64,000 bases of DNA, from NCBI GenBank assembly GCA_029817715.1, contig JARUPY010000089.1, positions 1,736,001 through 1,800,000 of the forward strand. The letters are read 5' to 3'. How positions within the stretch are numbered: the stretch's first letter is position 1; each line of letters starts with the position of its first letter. Under the pieces are notes generated by a model that saw only the letters and a program-made list of their open reading frames with translations, had not been told where the DNA came from and searched no databases. The translations under genes and the position numbers were made by a program. Shown one piece after another: positions 50,176 to 63,309 of this stretch. This DNA comes from Melastoma dodecandrum (Eukaryota; Streptophyta; Magnoliopsida; Myrtales; Melastomataceae).

Positions 50176-53100
50176 CTAGAGAAATCTTTTGGTATCACGG
50201 GCTGTGGCGAGATGGTCCTGCAAGGCATTTCCAGATGACTTCAGTCTAAATGTCTGAGCAAAAAGAGATAATGACATGCATTGCATTTTCACTACATTCC
50301 CTTGCTTCAGGGAAAATGAAAAATCCCGAGCACTAAGCTACAAGAGGAGTTGAGTCGACATCCCAGGAAAGAACGAGAGAAAATATGGTCAAAGTATTTA
50401 ACAAAATTGGAAACTTACCGAGATGAAATCAAAGGCCTTGGTGTCTTCTCTTCTGGAATTACTCATTACTGAAGTTGGGGGCTGAGAAATAAAACTGTTC
50501 TGAAATATATCCGGGAAGGGTGCAGAAGTACTACTCCCTTTATCACTCGCAACCTGGCTCAGGCCATCAAAAGTCTGAGCATTAAGGTAACCAAACTGTT
50601 GCAAATTAGACATCATTGCCAAATACTGCTGCTGGAGAAGGATATTATTCATGGCACCAGGTCCATAATTTAAGGGTTGTTGAGGCTGGAAATTAAACAA
50701 CAGACCAGGCGATACTCCGGCTGGTATGTTACCAAGAGCAGCAGACATTGTTGGCATCTGAGAACCGAGCATACTGCTCAAAGCATCATCATAAGCTTGC
50801 TGTGGAGGATAATTTTCGGCAATAGACTGCAGCTTGGAGATATTTTCTCCACCAACATCTGGCTTACTCTCTGATTCACCGCCACTAATGGTAAATCCAG
50901 CTAGCAAATCGTCAACATTACTAGCAGTCCTTTCGGTAGCTGGGGCAGGAAAGGGGTCCACATTTTTTTCCTTCTTGTCAGACAAAGACATACCAGCAAA
51001 GAGATCATCAACTTGATTACTTGCCTGATCAGAATAAAATGATACATCAGAAAAGGGGTCTTCGTCATTATTCAAGTGACTCCTGCTCTCGTTAGAAGTT
51101 CCATCTCCCAGCAAATCATCAATTAGAGGTCCTCCATGAGTTGAAATATTTCCAGCATCACTCTCTTTAGAGTGTCCTGGATTGACATCGGTTTCACCAA
51201 ATAGATCAGAACTAGTGTCTATGAGGTCAGGCATCTGAGTCTCAGCCTTCTTCAGCTTCTCTGAATTAGCCTCTTCAGTTTTACTTTCTTCTACTTCTAG
51301 AAGTCTCAAGACCTATCAAGATCGACAAGTACATCAGCATGGAAAATTAGAAACTGATACGTACACGCATTCATCCCATAAGTCTAAATCTTCAGCTTCT
51401 CTTTGTCTTATGCATTATGAAGGAAAATAACAGCTTTCACCTAAACCAGAATGACGCAAGAAGAATATGCACCTTGATAGCTTTATCTCTCAGCGATGCT
51501 TGTGGAGACTCATAGCACTTCACCAGAACATCAAAGTTCTCAGAGAAGTATGAGGATATGATAGAGAATGGCTCATCAACCTTCCTCCGCAATACAGAGT
51601 CTAAGACACAGAGTGCTTTCATTCGAATCTGAGAACAAGAGTAATGTCAGAACAACATAAAAGAGACAAGCAGTGTCCAAGGAGAATCGACCTCTCTGCA
51701 TAAATCCAAAGATTAATAGACAGAATATAAACATGGCAATACATTCCCCAAGGATGAATGTTACAGTTTCACAATTTAGGATTTGTCCAACAACTATTTT
51801 GCACAGTAAAATTAGTATTTAAACCTGCCATTGTGGAGACTGTAGCTTCAGCTCAAGGGCCCGACTTAAAGCCAATCCATCCAACTTTGAAGCCTCAGAA
51901 AGGAAAACCTGAATGGCATCTCTAGTAGGTTGTAGACGTACTCCGCCAGATGTCACGATTGTTTCTAACAACTTATCCTCTCGGGTCTTCCCAATGTAAG
52001 TAGACACAGAATCTCCATTTACGCTATCGGTCCTTGAAGCTCCAAAACTATAATTAGATGAGGCACTAGCCACATCATTTGAGTTACCGGAACTGTTGCT
52101 TCGAGCTTCACCATGAAGACGAACTGGCTCATACCCATTGGAGTCCTCCCTTTCCATTGTTAAAGACCTGTGAAGGTTTGGACCCCTATAACTTCCATTG
52201 TCATTCTTTCCCATTGAGTGACTTTGAGCGAGATTACTAAGTCCCTGCTTAATGGAGGCACTTCCTATATTGACTACCTCACTCAGGAACGACTTTTTCT
52301 CCTCCGATGGTAACTGAAAATTAGTATTTCCAAATCCTTCTATCCTTTTATCTAGAGTCTTGGCTGGAGCCGGTTTATTTTCCACCTCGGAAAATATAGA
52401 AGAAAGTGCTTCTTGAGCTGTTTCCCTGACAGCCTTATTCAAAGCGTCCCCTTTCAAAGGATCCGCCTGTCCCTTGTAATGGATCAGCTGTCGAATAACG
52501 ACGGAGTGCCTTTGCATTTCCCTCTGAAATTCTACGCCCGACTTTCCAACACAATATTTGATCAATCTAAGGGCCTGAACAAAAGAAACACTCAGAATAT
52601 TTACAAAGCAAAGAACTGCGGTGGGGCAACAAAATGATGTAACAAATGTGGCCTCTAACATATGTCTGCATCCTTTGCCACAAAGGTAAACTGGCATGAA
52701 AAACTTTGCTCATCAGAGGTGCTCTTCTTACATGACTAGATTAGACTGAACCATATCATACTTTGATAACTAAACCAGTGGATAATTTCCAGCCAATTTG
52801 TGCACCCATCAGCGGCCACATAGATTAGTATTCCTTCCAGAATGAAATTGATTTCCTTAAGCTTAAGGTACTTATAGATGTAAAGATTGAAGACTTTTAA
52901 TGACCTAAATTTGAAGAGCGCCAGTTTTGTGCCTAAGATAGATTATAAGATCTCACTGACCAGTCTAGTGTCAGTGCAAAATGCATGTAAACATAAAAAC
53001 TTTATGGATTTTCTAAATCACAAGCCCTTATCCATACATCGGAATTTATAATGCATCAGTAGAAAGGCGTTATGGCATCTGCATGTATGAAAAGCAATTC

Positions 53101-53565
53101 TGACACCAGATCATTTCAACACTCGTGTAACTTCCGTCCAAGGGAGAGCTAAATTCAATATCTACATCATCGCTATCTCCAGAACCAGACATCATAAACT
53201 AAAACAACCCACCTAGCAATCATCTTCAGGCATGCAAATGAAAATCCCAACGAACACAACCAATCCAGAACTCGGAACAATCATTACTAAATTGATCTAC
53301 CTAATTTCTCCATAAGAACCCCACAGAACGATCGATCGAAAAGCCGACGAAATCTTACCTTCTGCTTAACGACCGGGCTCTTATGCTCGAGCCTCTTGAG
53401 GACAAACCCCGACACTTCCTTAACGATCCCGACATGGGAAGACCTCAAAAGCTCACAAATCTCCTCCAGCTTATAGACAGGCGTCACCTTATCCTCGTTC
53501 GACGTCGCCTCGTCGATCATCCTCGACCTCCAATAGGATTCAACAGCCCTCCTGCTCGAATCCAT
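50176..53565 (-). CDS. MTV1: VHS/ENTH-like trafficking protein MTV1 (TGN clathrin adaptor)
   Basis: Five exons on the minus strand: 53359-53565, 51825-52574, 51473-51628, 50419-51312 and 50176-50217, giving about 682 residues; Arabidopsis MTV1 (At3g16270) is about 690 by memory. The N-terminus holds the helical VHS/ENTH-like domain (SRRAVESYWRSRMIDEAT, KLEEICELLRSSHVGIVKEV, then ALRLIKYCVGKSGVEFQREM). The middle has the MTV1-type block QPTRDAIQVFLSEASKLDGL. The C-terminus is rich in acidic dileucine and DLF/DPF adaptor-binding motifs (LIDTSSDLFGE, DDLLAGF, NNDEDPFSDVSF), ending DHLATARDTKRFL. MTV1 works at the trans-Golgi network in clathrin-dependent transport to the vacuole. The final exon was added because it restores the family C-terminus after AFDFIS. 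Confidence 0.92.
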
Positions 53566-53859
53566 ACCGCCCCAGAAACCAAGGGACCCAACAAATTCTT
53601 TCCCACCGAGGAACCAAACAGAGCCTCAGATCGACGAAAAAATCGAACTTTCGACTAGGGTTCGTGAGAATCGATGCAATCGGGGACGGAAATCGCAAAG
53701 GGTCGATTGAATTTCACGGAAAAATCGAAACTTTGGCGATCCCGGGAGAAGAACCGAATTTTGTTGAGTTGGTTGGATAGAGTGAAGAGGAACGGAAGAA
53801 GGTCAGATGGATTCGGGACAATTGTTGTAATTTAGGGTTGCATATATAGTTTTGTATAG
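53566..53859. other. 5' leader of MTV1
   Basis: About 300 bases upstream of the MTV1 ATG on the minus strand. ACTAGGGTT-like and TTTAGGGTT motifs appear near 53655 and 53830, compatible with telo-box elements in a leader. No gene. Confidence 0.45.
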
Positions 53860-55862
53860 AAATACGGCTAAATTTTAAAAAAATTTATGAAATACGATCT
53901 CAGTTTTGTAAATTACGATTTTATCGTTGACAGGACGCGTTTTAAAGAGGGCGCGGTTTCAAAACCCGTACAGCATGAAAGGAATGGGTGTGTTGTGGCA
54001 TCCGGGCACAGCATGCGCCCTAGGGCAGTTTTTCAAAACCCGCATAGTGCCTGCCTTGCGTGGCTTTATAGAATTTTGTGTAAGGCGGCTCACCACAAGA
54101 CATCTCATATAGATGGTCTCATGATATTGTTATATATTTAGGCATGTGATAAATTCCCACATATAGCGCTTCTTGGATATCAAATCCCTAGAGGATATGC
54201 CTTTGAGCTATCGCTGGGCCATTGCAAAGGATGTACGCACGGTTACTACTCATGTACTTTCCTCGTACAGAGAGGCCTTCGATAGGTAAAGCATGGATTA
54301 TGTAAACTTCTATAGCTAATAATTTCATTTGATTATATCGAATCTTCCTCACACATTTACATTGATATATGCAGATTGTTTGGCATCCTTACTCGGATGA
54401 GTTGATAGCTATGCTTCCAGATTATTGCCGATCGGGAGAGGTTTTTTGGCGTGCCAGATTCCCTCTCATTTGCTTCTACATCGTGGAGTGGCATTACTCG
54501 GATAGAGTGATTCGTCAGTTTGGTAATCATTAGCTCGTGCCTGTAGATCGGATGGATTTGCGCGGCAAGACGATGAACAACTGGAGATAGGTCCATTGGG
54601 TGTTTGTGGAGCTGTGGGAAGATTGGATGAACAAGGTCGCTATTTTGGGAGTCCCGCACTAAATACTCCAAATGGTATGCGAAGCACACCGGACAATACA
54701 TATCGCACACCGGCTCCATGCTAGGCACAATGGTAAGTCGTTTATGAGTATCACATTACATTTTTCCATTTCATTTTTCAACTTTAACTTATATTTGTGA
54801 TATAGATGAAGAATTTTTGTAAGATTAAGCTTCGGTCCGATCAGCCTGAACTCGTTTTTCTTGCCGAGGAGTTTATGCAGATAATGCTGAAGTATGCACC
54901 GGTACGATTGTGTGGTCGTACCGACGGGTTGGAAAATCAACCTGCATACGAGTTCATGAAGCCAGGTGGACAGCATATGGAGGAAGATCATCCTCACATG
55001 GACCATGCGGAAGAGGAGCACGAAGATGATGAGGTGTTACGGACATACGAGGACCCCGTATTTAACGAGGAGGGCCATGAAGTGCGAGAAGGCATGCTCA
55101 TCTCGCAAGTTGCCCATATTGATGCCGATTACAGCACACCTTACTTCGAGGTTGGGTCCAGTTCGACCTTGGGAGCTCCGATTAAAGGGGCGAGAGAATT
55201 CGGGTAAGTCCTTTGATTTTTGATTGATTTAAACTCTCGTAACTCAACTAATATAAGTTTTTCAGGTACGACCATTCACAACAAGGAGAAGGACCTTCTC
55301 AAATCACGCAATTGTACCCGGATGATTCATCGGAGCTGCTTTACGTTCTAGAAGATCCCGTCATCAAGACTTATGTTAGGAGGAAATCGACGAGACGTAG
55401 GGGACTTTACTGATGTTTGTAAACGTTTATGGACTTTGCGTATGATATTCTAAGGTTTTATGTATGATATTATTGTTCTACTTTTATAATATGAATTGTT
55501 TCGAAGTTCGATAGTTTGGTTATTGTGTTGTTGAAACATGGTTTCTAATATAATTTATAAGTGTTTAGTAGTATCTAAGAGGGGGACGGGTAAACCTGTC
55601 CCTTGTGTATTTCTCCAAGGGGCGGGCTCGTATGTTCCAAGGAGGGGCGGGGTTTACCCACCCTTTGTGCATTCTCCGAAGGGGCCCCCAACACTTGGAG
55701 AGGCGGATTTCAAACCCGCCCCTGCAACGCCCTCATATTGTGCCCAAAACCACACCCTCCTTTCATACACGGAGGGCTCGTTTTGAAACCAAACCCTCTT
55801 TGTAAATTGAGGAGCGCGTTCGGTATTCAAATTTAGATATTACAGATTAATTACGTCATTAA
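53860..55862. mobile_element. Degenerate transposon carrying a plant mobile domain protein
   Basis: The ends are imperfect long inverted repeats: left GACGCGTTTTAAAGAGGGCG CGGTTTCAAAACCCG, right reverse complement GAACGCGCTC..CAAAGAGGGTTTGGTTTC AAAACGAGCCC, with repeated GGGCGGG/TTTGAAAC subunits. Between them lies a decayed PMD gene (54169-55413). PMD genes occur in plant Mutator-like and other transposons. No clear target-site duplication was found. It is transposon-derived and not functional. Confidence 0.62.
54169..55413 (+). pseudogene. Plant mobile domain (PMD/aminotransferase-like) protein relict
   Basis: The translated pieces follow the PMD family: LEDMPLSYRWAIAKDVRTV, then after a likely intron IVWHPYSDELIAMLPDYCRS and FPLICFYIVEWHYSDRVIRQ FG. 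The next stretch runs into in-frame stops, and in another frame WESRTKYSKWYAKHTGQYIS continues. A further exon from 54806 (MKNFCKIKLRSDQPELVFLA) leads into an acidic region and the end is VRRKSTRRRGLY with stop at 55411-55413. Frameshifts, stops and loss of the N-terminal part show decay. PMD proteins include host genes such as MAIL1, but the transposon ends here point to a mobile copy. Confidence 0.72.
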
Positions 55863-56387
55863 AAAGTTTATTAGGAAGTGGGGATGACCAGTGATAAACT
55901 AATATTTATGACTTTTAGCGACTATTTTAAACAAGTTTTGTTGTAGTGCATGTAGCTTTGAACAGCGTAGTCCTTCTAAACAACTTCCTCCTCGATCCCC
56001 GTATTTTACGAAATTTGGACCGTTTTTCGCCAATTTTTTTAAAAAATAACCATATTTCCGTACAAAACTCTGCATCTTTAAAGGTTTGTACGGCCTAGTT
56101 CGCAAAAATATCAAATATCATCCTTAAGTCGCGATTCCATGTAATTTAGGCCGACTTATGTTACGGATTATGTAGAGTGATACTCGAACTGTATATTTCA
56201 GTGCAACTTTAATTAAAGCTAAACCAAAACACTGATTTTAAAATTTTCAAGTTTTTGTAATAATTCACTTCGAAATTGTATCTAAAAGTTAAAAGTTTGA
56301 ATAAGATGTCAAATTTTAGTACTTCACAATGATCTTTTTAGGAAAATGGTATGACAACTATACAAATATGTGACTGCCCGTCCGTCC
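55863..56387. other. AT-rich spacer
   Basis: About 520 bases between the transposon relict and the tRNase Z stop codon. AT-rich with no gene-like frame. It includes the tRNase Z 3' UTR on the minus strand. Confidence 0.5.
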
Positions 56388-59300
56388 TTATAACTTGTCT
56401 CCGGAATCCAATGCAAAAGATGAATCTACGAAGTCCTCCACGTCCTCGGACTCGTCCATGATCATATCATTTCTAAACAACAGTTTCAAGTAAGGAAGGA
56501 CCTTAGGGAGGAGATGCAGGTCGGCAAGGTTCACGCCCATCAGGTCGAATGCGATGCAAGTCTTGTGCATGTGGCACTCGTCGAATACTGGGATCTTTGG
56601 ATATCTTTGGCTAAAGTGGGTTAGGATGACACGGTATGCCCCGGCTGCTGATCCCATTTGGATGGCCTCCCCCGTCGTGCTGTGGTTTTTCGCAATTGCC
56701 TCGTCCACCATGGCATCCTCGAAAGTCGCCTACAGAAGCGGAAAAATTTTTTTAACAGACAACGTTTTCGAAAGACCATCCAAGCCGCAAGCATAAATGT
56801 CAAAGTTATTGCCAAATATATTCACAGGACAGAAACACTTACCTCATGTATGAGGACTGTTGCTCCCTTTGATGCCATAGTCAGCTCAGGGCATGGCCTA
56901 GTATCACCTGAATACACGACCTTCCATCCTTCAATCAACTTTCCATCAGCATTTAGCCTTTGGGAAGCTTTCAAGGACACCCCGAACGCCTGGGGACAGT
57001 GTACAACCGGAAAGCTAATCAATTCGTCCATACCCATTTCACGGAGCATTTTCCTCGTAATCCTCATCGATGGAAAAGCCGTTGTTAAGTCGGGTGGACT
57101 ACTGGGTTTCTTCCAGCAGCTCTGCATGGGAGCCCCTTTTGTACACAGACTAGAATTGGCTAGTTGTCCAACTGAACTATTAGAACTTTCACATGGCTGC
57201 TCATTTTCTCCTCCGACTTCATCTTCTACAGCCTGAAATGCTTCCCAAGAAGATTCGGTTGTATGTCTACAATCAAGGAACTGCATATCCAAGTCCTCGA
57301 GCCTCTCATATGCATTGAGATATCTCTTGAGCTGTCTAGGCCCTATTACAAGCATTGGCTCGTGAGGCACTTTTTTCAATAGATCCCTCCTCTGAGTAAG
57401 TATTCTTGCTAACCCTGAATGGTGATCAGCATGGATGTGCGAGATCCAGATGCACCTAAGGCTTTTCACCACCCTATCGGCACCCTCAACACCATACCTG
57501 TCCACATCCCATACCGTAAGGATCACAAATGAAACTTAATGCAAATAACTCCATTAACAACTGCATTAATAGGTTAACAGTAACTAAAAAATTTTCATCC
57601 TACAAGCTGAAGTGGTTCCAATGAGCACCATAGTTTATGACCGGATTACCTTCTTTTCATCTGCCCTAAAGTTCCTTCACCGCAATCGAAGAGGAAACCT
57701 CCTTTTCCAAAAAGATTGATATGAATGGCACTAACATTTCTATATTTAGATGGTTGAGAAGATCCAGTCCCTAGAAACACAATCTCCAAGTCATCTCTCT
57801 TTATATTATCTAAACAACTGGGAATAGTGTTCTCATCCAACCACGGCTCCTCTTGCATGGAACTTCTTCCATCTTCTGTTTGGCCAGCTCCATCCCAGAA
57901 TTTGCAGACACGCGTTGCCGCATCAACAATCTCTGGAATGTCAGTATGTAATTCACCAATAACCTCTGAGGAAGTCAACTGATTCAGGACACATGATTTG
58001 TCAAGTCCAATCTTATCTCTTGGATGCAAGGTGAACTGACAAAAGAGAAGATTGAGTATCGTAAACAAGGGAATCAAGAAACGAGCAGAATGCTATCCAA
58101 AAGTGAACAGCAGATCAAATGAGATGAAATGCTACTCTCTTTATTAAGGAACATATTCGCTTAGAGAAGATAAAGAAAACTATCATGAAACAATATAACA
58201 CCCCAGTGAGTCCAAGAATTAGACAATCCATACCTTCAGTAGATTGTCTGCAGTGACATTTTCACCCAGCATATTAGGACCCTAAAAAAGCATTTGTAGC
58301 AGACAACTTACTAAGATATAGCGTGGACAAGAACGAGAGCAAAATGTCAATTACTCTATACTGTTGCCAACCTCGCGTGGAAAGATATTACTCTGGCCTA
58401 ATTGAAAGGCCTGCTTAAGAGACCAAAACCCTGAAGCTGGGAAGAACTGAGGACACAAGTAATTTAGTCGAGCAGCAATTCTTGCACTGGAATATAAAAT
58501 TGGAATCTCAACATTTTTCCTGAAACGAGAGAGAGAGAGGAGAGGGTTAATGCTCTGCCAAAAGTTAGGATCTCTTAAATATTAAGTCGACGATGACTCA
58601 CGGATGATGTCCAGCAATGATATGCTGCGATGATTCAAACCTCTTCATCCAAGATTGATACTCAGGAATGCTTAAAATAGAAGCTGGACTCAAATGGATG
58701 ACACAGCTGACAGATTTTGGGTCTTCTTGAACCGAAGAATCAGAATAGAAATGCTGCAGTAACTTTGTATCCAATAACTGCTTAAGATGAGATCTGGTGG
58801 GGCAGTCAACAAGGAGTACAACTGGACCAGGAGTGGAAGGATCCATCACATCACTCGGATGCACCTGACAAAATATTCATGATACAAAATCAGTAAAATT
58901 TCAAGAACTGAGCATCAAATATAACCAAATGCACAGGATAGATTTTCCTTCATTACATGAGGTACCCCACCATGATGTTCAAGCCATTTGAGAAAACTGA
59001 CTTCCCCAGTTGCAATTCCCGGTATTCCGGTCCAGGTTTGATGCCCTTCTGCATCGCTCTTTCTGGATGGAACTTCCCCTTAAGCTCAGGCAACTCGCAC
59101 ACATAAACAACTGATATGTCTCCAGGCGTTTCTGACGAGTGACCCCCATTGACCTGAGGGAGGGAGTCCCTTTTGTCCTCTTCGTCCGATCTTCCAGATG
59201 GGGACAAGATTATCGCAGATATTTTGACTACATCATCATCCACAAGTACAATAGGATCCTTTAACAGGTCAGGATTGGAAGTAGGATCAGAACCAGGAGC

Positions 59301-61091
59301 CGGACCAAAACTCTCCGTATGCACCGTGGCTGCATGTGGGACAAATGATTTCATGGCATCCACTAAGTATGTAAGATCAGATGGACCACAGACTTTGATC
59401 TACAAAAGAACGGATACAGCTCAGTTCATTATCTTTAAGCCTGAAAACCTTCAAGGAAATACTTAAGAACATGACACTCACTGACATTCCCTTTTCTCCG
59501 ATCCCGGCCAAAGTTAGCAGCAGCCCTGTCAAGAAAACCATAGGATAGTAAGTCAAAAGGAACGAACTACCAATAGCTAAAAGATAAAGCAGATAACCGG
59601 GATTGTCATAACTATACCTGGAAGTCCACCAGCAGTCTCAGAGCATACTCGAGAAAGAAATATACAATCTATCTGAAACAAAGGAAAGTATTTTAGCCAG
59701 TATGTTTTCTTAAAAGCCGGAGAACCGAAGGCTTGAGAAGAGAAAGAGGAATAATTTCTCAACACCTTTGATAGCTTGACCTTATGTTCCGTGCAAAACC
59801 TTTGCAACCCCTACAACATGAAAAAAAAAATGATCATTAAAGGACTCCACGACTGACACCAATAAATAATGATTAATCGCCTACAGTACATATCATAGAA
59901 GTATTCATAATTTCTATGAATATGCTATTCTTTATTTTACTCCAGTCTTATAATGAAGTGACTGCTAATGTTTTTCTGATGCTGCAGAGGTACTGCTGCC
60001 AGATCAAATCACTAAGGTCAACCCTTGGTTCAGTCTGTTACTAGGGGCATCTCAAATCCCATAAACGACTCACTAAACAACAACAGCACCACCATTAAGG
60101 ACAGGAAACCACTGTTGTGTTAAGAATTGTACAGATATAGTCAAATATTCTGCAAACAATTCAAAAGGCATGGCCACCATGTTAAAGAATAGGTGTTTGC
60201 ATTACCTCTCCAGCATTAAATATAAACCTCTGATTGTCAAAGAAAAGAAGAACCGACGGAGAAGTATCCTGTGTATCCATTCCAGTTCCTAGTATCTGCA
60301 TCAACATTGAAATATACATCCATACAAAACCCCATTAATATACTTTGTCGTCGCTGTAATTATCAACAGAGCAGAACTTCTGAAACACTAAAAACTAAAA
60401 GTCAATGTATTTTTTGACAATGAAATGCTCATGGAAGAACCATAAATGATCCCAAAACCATAGCTTGCATGCCTAGGAATGCATATTTCCTCACGGGCAT
60501 GTAGCTCCAATCATTTAAACTTCATCCCCAAATCACTGCTTTCTCCTTCCATTCCTCCTTAATTAGAACCACAAAACAAAACCCGAATCAAGATCCGGCA
60601 CATCCCAAAATCATTGCTTCCTCCTCCACAATCATCCGTCATGTTGAAAGAATAAATCCATCATGATAAAGTCTAGTAAAAATAAATCCATCATCCCCAC
60701 TTTCAATACGAAAACATCCAGGCTCAGGTAAAAGGACAAATTCTTAAGCAAAGCCTCCTGACACCTAAAATCTCATCTAAAATCAACCCTCTCCTCCCTC
60801 GCTATCATCCGAAAAGATACAATAACAAATCCCCACTATAAAGCCTTCCCCAAATACACAAAATCACTCGAGATCATTCCTTTCAATCCTACCAAGCAGT
60901 ACAAAATATCCAATAACCTACTCAATAACACGTCCTAAAGTCCCAGAACATCCCACCTGAACATAAGCTATGGTGCTAACAGGATTAGTCCTAGGCCGCT
61001 TCTTCAAAGAAAGCTCCTTCCTAGGGCCATCGTCCTCATCCCTCCCTTCGGCCCTCTTCCTATTAAACCCAAAGGAGCCACCTTCCTCCAT
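56388..61091 (-). CDS. Long-form tRNase Z (tRNA 3' processing endonuclease, TRZ3/4-like)
   Basis: Twelve exons on the minus strand (60957-61091, 60206-60295, 59766-59810, 59618-59672, 59482-59525, 58971-59399, 58602-58864, 58372-58519, 58234-58281, 57650-58035, 56843-57497, 56388-56729) give 879 residues, normal for the long ELAC2-type form. The N-terminal half has the degenerate metallo-beta-lactamase fold (ILGTGMDTQDTSPSVLLFF, NAGEGLQRFC). The C-terminal half is catalytic: IVFLGTGSSQPSKYRNVSAI, DCGEGTLGQMKRRYG, the zinc-binding SHIHADHHSGLARIL, FPVVHCPQAFGV, VVYSGDTRPCPEL, the ILTHFSQRYPKIP segment and AFDLMGVNLADL. It removes 3' trailers from tRNA precursors. I start at 61091 because in-frame stops lie just upstream; plant homologs often have an organelle transit peptide there (see next entry). 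Confidence 0.9.
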
Positions 61092-61673
61092 CAACTTCCC
61101 CTTTTCCCTTCCACGCCAAAAGGGTCGGCACAACTCCCTTTCCTACGAACTGGGTTATGCCGCCGGGGGGTCTGCTGAGGAAACGGCGAAGAGGGACCTT
61201 GGCTTGGAGGGGAAGGAGAAGAAAGGCGACAACCTTAGGGATTGGAGGAAGAGGAGGCGGAGATTCGACCCCAGATTGAGCATTTGAGTAGGGCTAGGAA
61301 GAAAGAAGAAGATATAGGCCGAAGGAAGGTTTAAAATCTTTGCTAGAACCTCGCCGGGCCGGCGTCGTGGGAAGCGATCCGGGGCAGGATACTCCGATCC
61401 AAGCCATCGTGCGAGGTGGTCTGGTCCGAACAAGGACCAGGCCGGTTTGATCCGGTCCGGTTGAACCGATCGGACCGGGCGAATCCACGACATAAATTCT
61501 ATGCATCGTCTCGAATAACGTTCTTCTCCAAATGTGAATAATAATAAAACCTTATATCAAAATAATCATGTCCCCCGCTGCTGTACCGAATAAGCTTTTC
61601 CATTCAAACAAAAAATAATTTGAGAAAATTGCTAAGGTATATGGATACACGCCCAACCGGCCGGATCGTGCCG
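61092..61673. other. Leader of tRNase Z with a transit-peptide-like upstream frame
   Basis: On the minus strand a 42-codon frame at 61155-61283 reads MLNLGSNLRLLFLQSLRLSP and on, ending TAA; it is rich in Leu, Ser, Phe and Arg and lacks acid residues until its end, like a mitochondrial or plastid presequence. It is in the same phase as the tRNase Z start but separated by TAA and TAG. The remainder is the spacer and shared 5'/3' flanks of tRNase Z and the WD40 gene. No independent gene. Confidence 0.55.
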
Positions 61674-63184
61674 TCATCTCGGCATCACCGGAGCTTTTCT
61701 CATCCGGTCGGGCTCCGCGCTCGTCACCTTCCACAGTTTCAGCACCCCGTCCAAGCTGCCCGTGCAGATCGTGCAGCCGTCTTCCTCTGTATCTTCCCCT
61801 GACTGTGATGTATATGACGCGACGCACCGTACGGGGCCCCGATGTCCGACCAGGATCGCTAGGCACGTGTGCCTCTGGCCGTCCTGGGGGTCTCTCGCCC
61901 AAATCCTGCTCGTCGAGTCCGCGGAGCCGCTTACCACGTAGTTCTCGACACTCGCCATGCTGAGGATCACGTGCGTGTGCCCCTGCAGGGACCCGCCATA
62001 CTGCAGCTGCCCCGTGAACCAACCCTTGAACCAGTAGTGGATGTACCCGTCGGTGCAACCGCCGTAGAGGACCTGCCCGTCGGGGGTCAGCGTGAGGGCC
62101 TTCACGGGGGAGTTCTTTGCTGGGAGGGTCATGGTCAGAATGTGAGGCCGATCCCCGCCGTACAGGTTCCTTCTCCATGCACGGACCGTGGCGTCGTCCG
62201 AGGCCGTGAATACCACCCCATCGTCGGCCACCAGCATGTCGTTGATTGGCTCGGAATGCGCCTGGAACGTCTCGACGCACTTGAAGTCTGGGAGCCGCCA
62301 CACCTTCACCGTCTTGTCTGCGGACGCCGAGTAGAGGATGTCTTCGGCCGAGTTGATCGCTAATGATGTTACTAATCCCCCGTGCTTAGTCTGATCATAT
62401 AGTAATAAAAAATCTAATCAAAATAATAAGCAGCGAAAACGCGATCGCGAGTATGATTTACGAACGTACTGAATGTCATCTACCCTCCATAACTACACAC
62501 ATTCAATGCCAACATAAATTAAGTCGGCCACGAGATGTCTAGGCGTGAATTTACCATCCTGTCCTTCCCGGCAATGTAGCCCCGGACGTATCCGCCGAGC
62601 CCCGACCCAACCCCCGAGAGCCGCACGTGCCGCAGAGTCCCATGCTCCCACGTCCTACGCCACGCCCTGATGCGGCCGTCAGCGTACGCCGCGAAGACTG
62701 TGTCGTTCGCCGCGGCCATCGAGACAGCCCCGTTTGCCCTCGTCCTCAGCCTGTCCCACTCCACGAAATCCGGCAACTTCCAGGCGCGGATCGCATTCCC
62801 CTCAGAACCTGTGTAGAGAAGCCCGCCCGACACCGTCATCGAGAGGACCTGGCCATCCCTCCTCAACAATGAGGATACGCACCGGTAGAGGACGTCGGAC
62901 GCAGTGGGGATGATCTTGGGGGTTGTGAGGAGGGGGTGGAGAGGAGAGGACAGCGGGGATGAGGACGGAGCGTGGAGGCTGGGGTTGCTGAGGCGGCCGG
63001 GGATGAAATCCTCGGGGAAGTCGGGGAAGGAGGGCTCCTTGAGGGAGAAGCTCTTGGCGAACCTCCGGCTGGGATAGACGGGCAAGGGGGAGGCTAACCT
63101 GAAGGAAGGGATGGAGAGCTGGTCGTCTTCTTGGGAAGAGGCTGCGGCAGACATGGACTTGTCTTTCTTAGGACATCCCTCCAT
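61674..63184 (-). CDS. WD40-repeat protein, plant myosin-heavy-chain-kinase-B-like group
   Basis: Two exons on the minus strand, 62555-63184 and 61674-62390, give about 448 residues. Seven WD-like repeats are visible: VLSMTVSGGLLYTGSEGN with AIRAWKL, GAVSMAAANDTVFAAYADGR IRAWRR, GLVTSLAINS..TVKVWRL, EPINDMLVADDGVVFTASDD ATVRAWRR, PVKALTLTPDGQVLYGGCTD GYIHYW, LSMASVENYVVSGSADSTSR IW and ICTGSLDGVLKLWKV. The N-terminal 90 residues are Ser/Pro-rich. Members such as JINGUBANG work in plant signalling; this one's role is unknown. The ATG at 63184 is chosen; an upstream in-frame ATG at 63259 lies in a MHIHIHIE leader-like sequence and could be used. The acceptor at 62390 (giving TKHGGLVTS) is preferred over 62384 by family resemblance. 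GC content is high. Confidence 0.9.
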
Positions 63185-63309
63185 GTTCGGAGTGGACAAG
63201 GATGTGGGAATGTAAATGATTTCGGTCGACGTTCTCTCTATATGAATGTGTATGTGCATGTGGCTATTAACGAAGCGGAAATAAATAGAAAATTACATGA
63301 AATTTGTTA

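Noticed and set aside
61552..62301. 249-codon minus-strand frame in another phase and its plus-strand partner 61869-62363
   Set aside because: Shadows of the GC-rich WD40 exon; WD repeats are in the other minus-strand frame.
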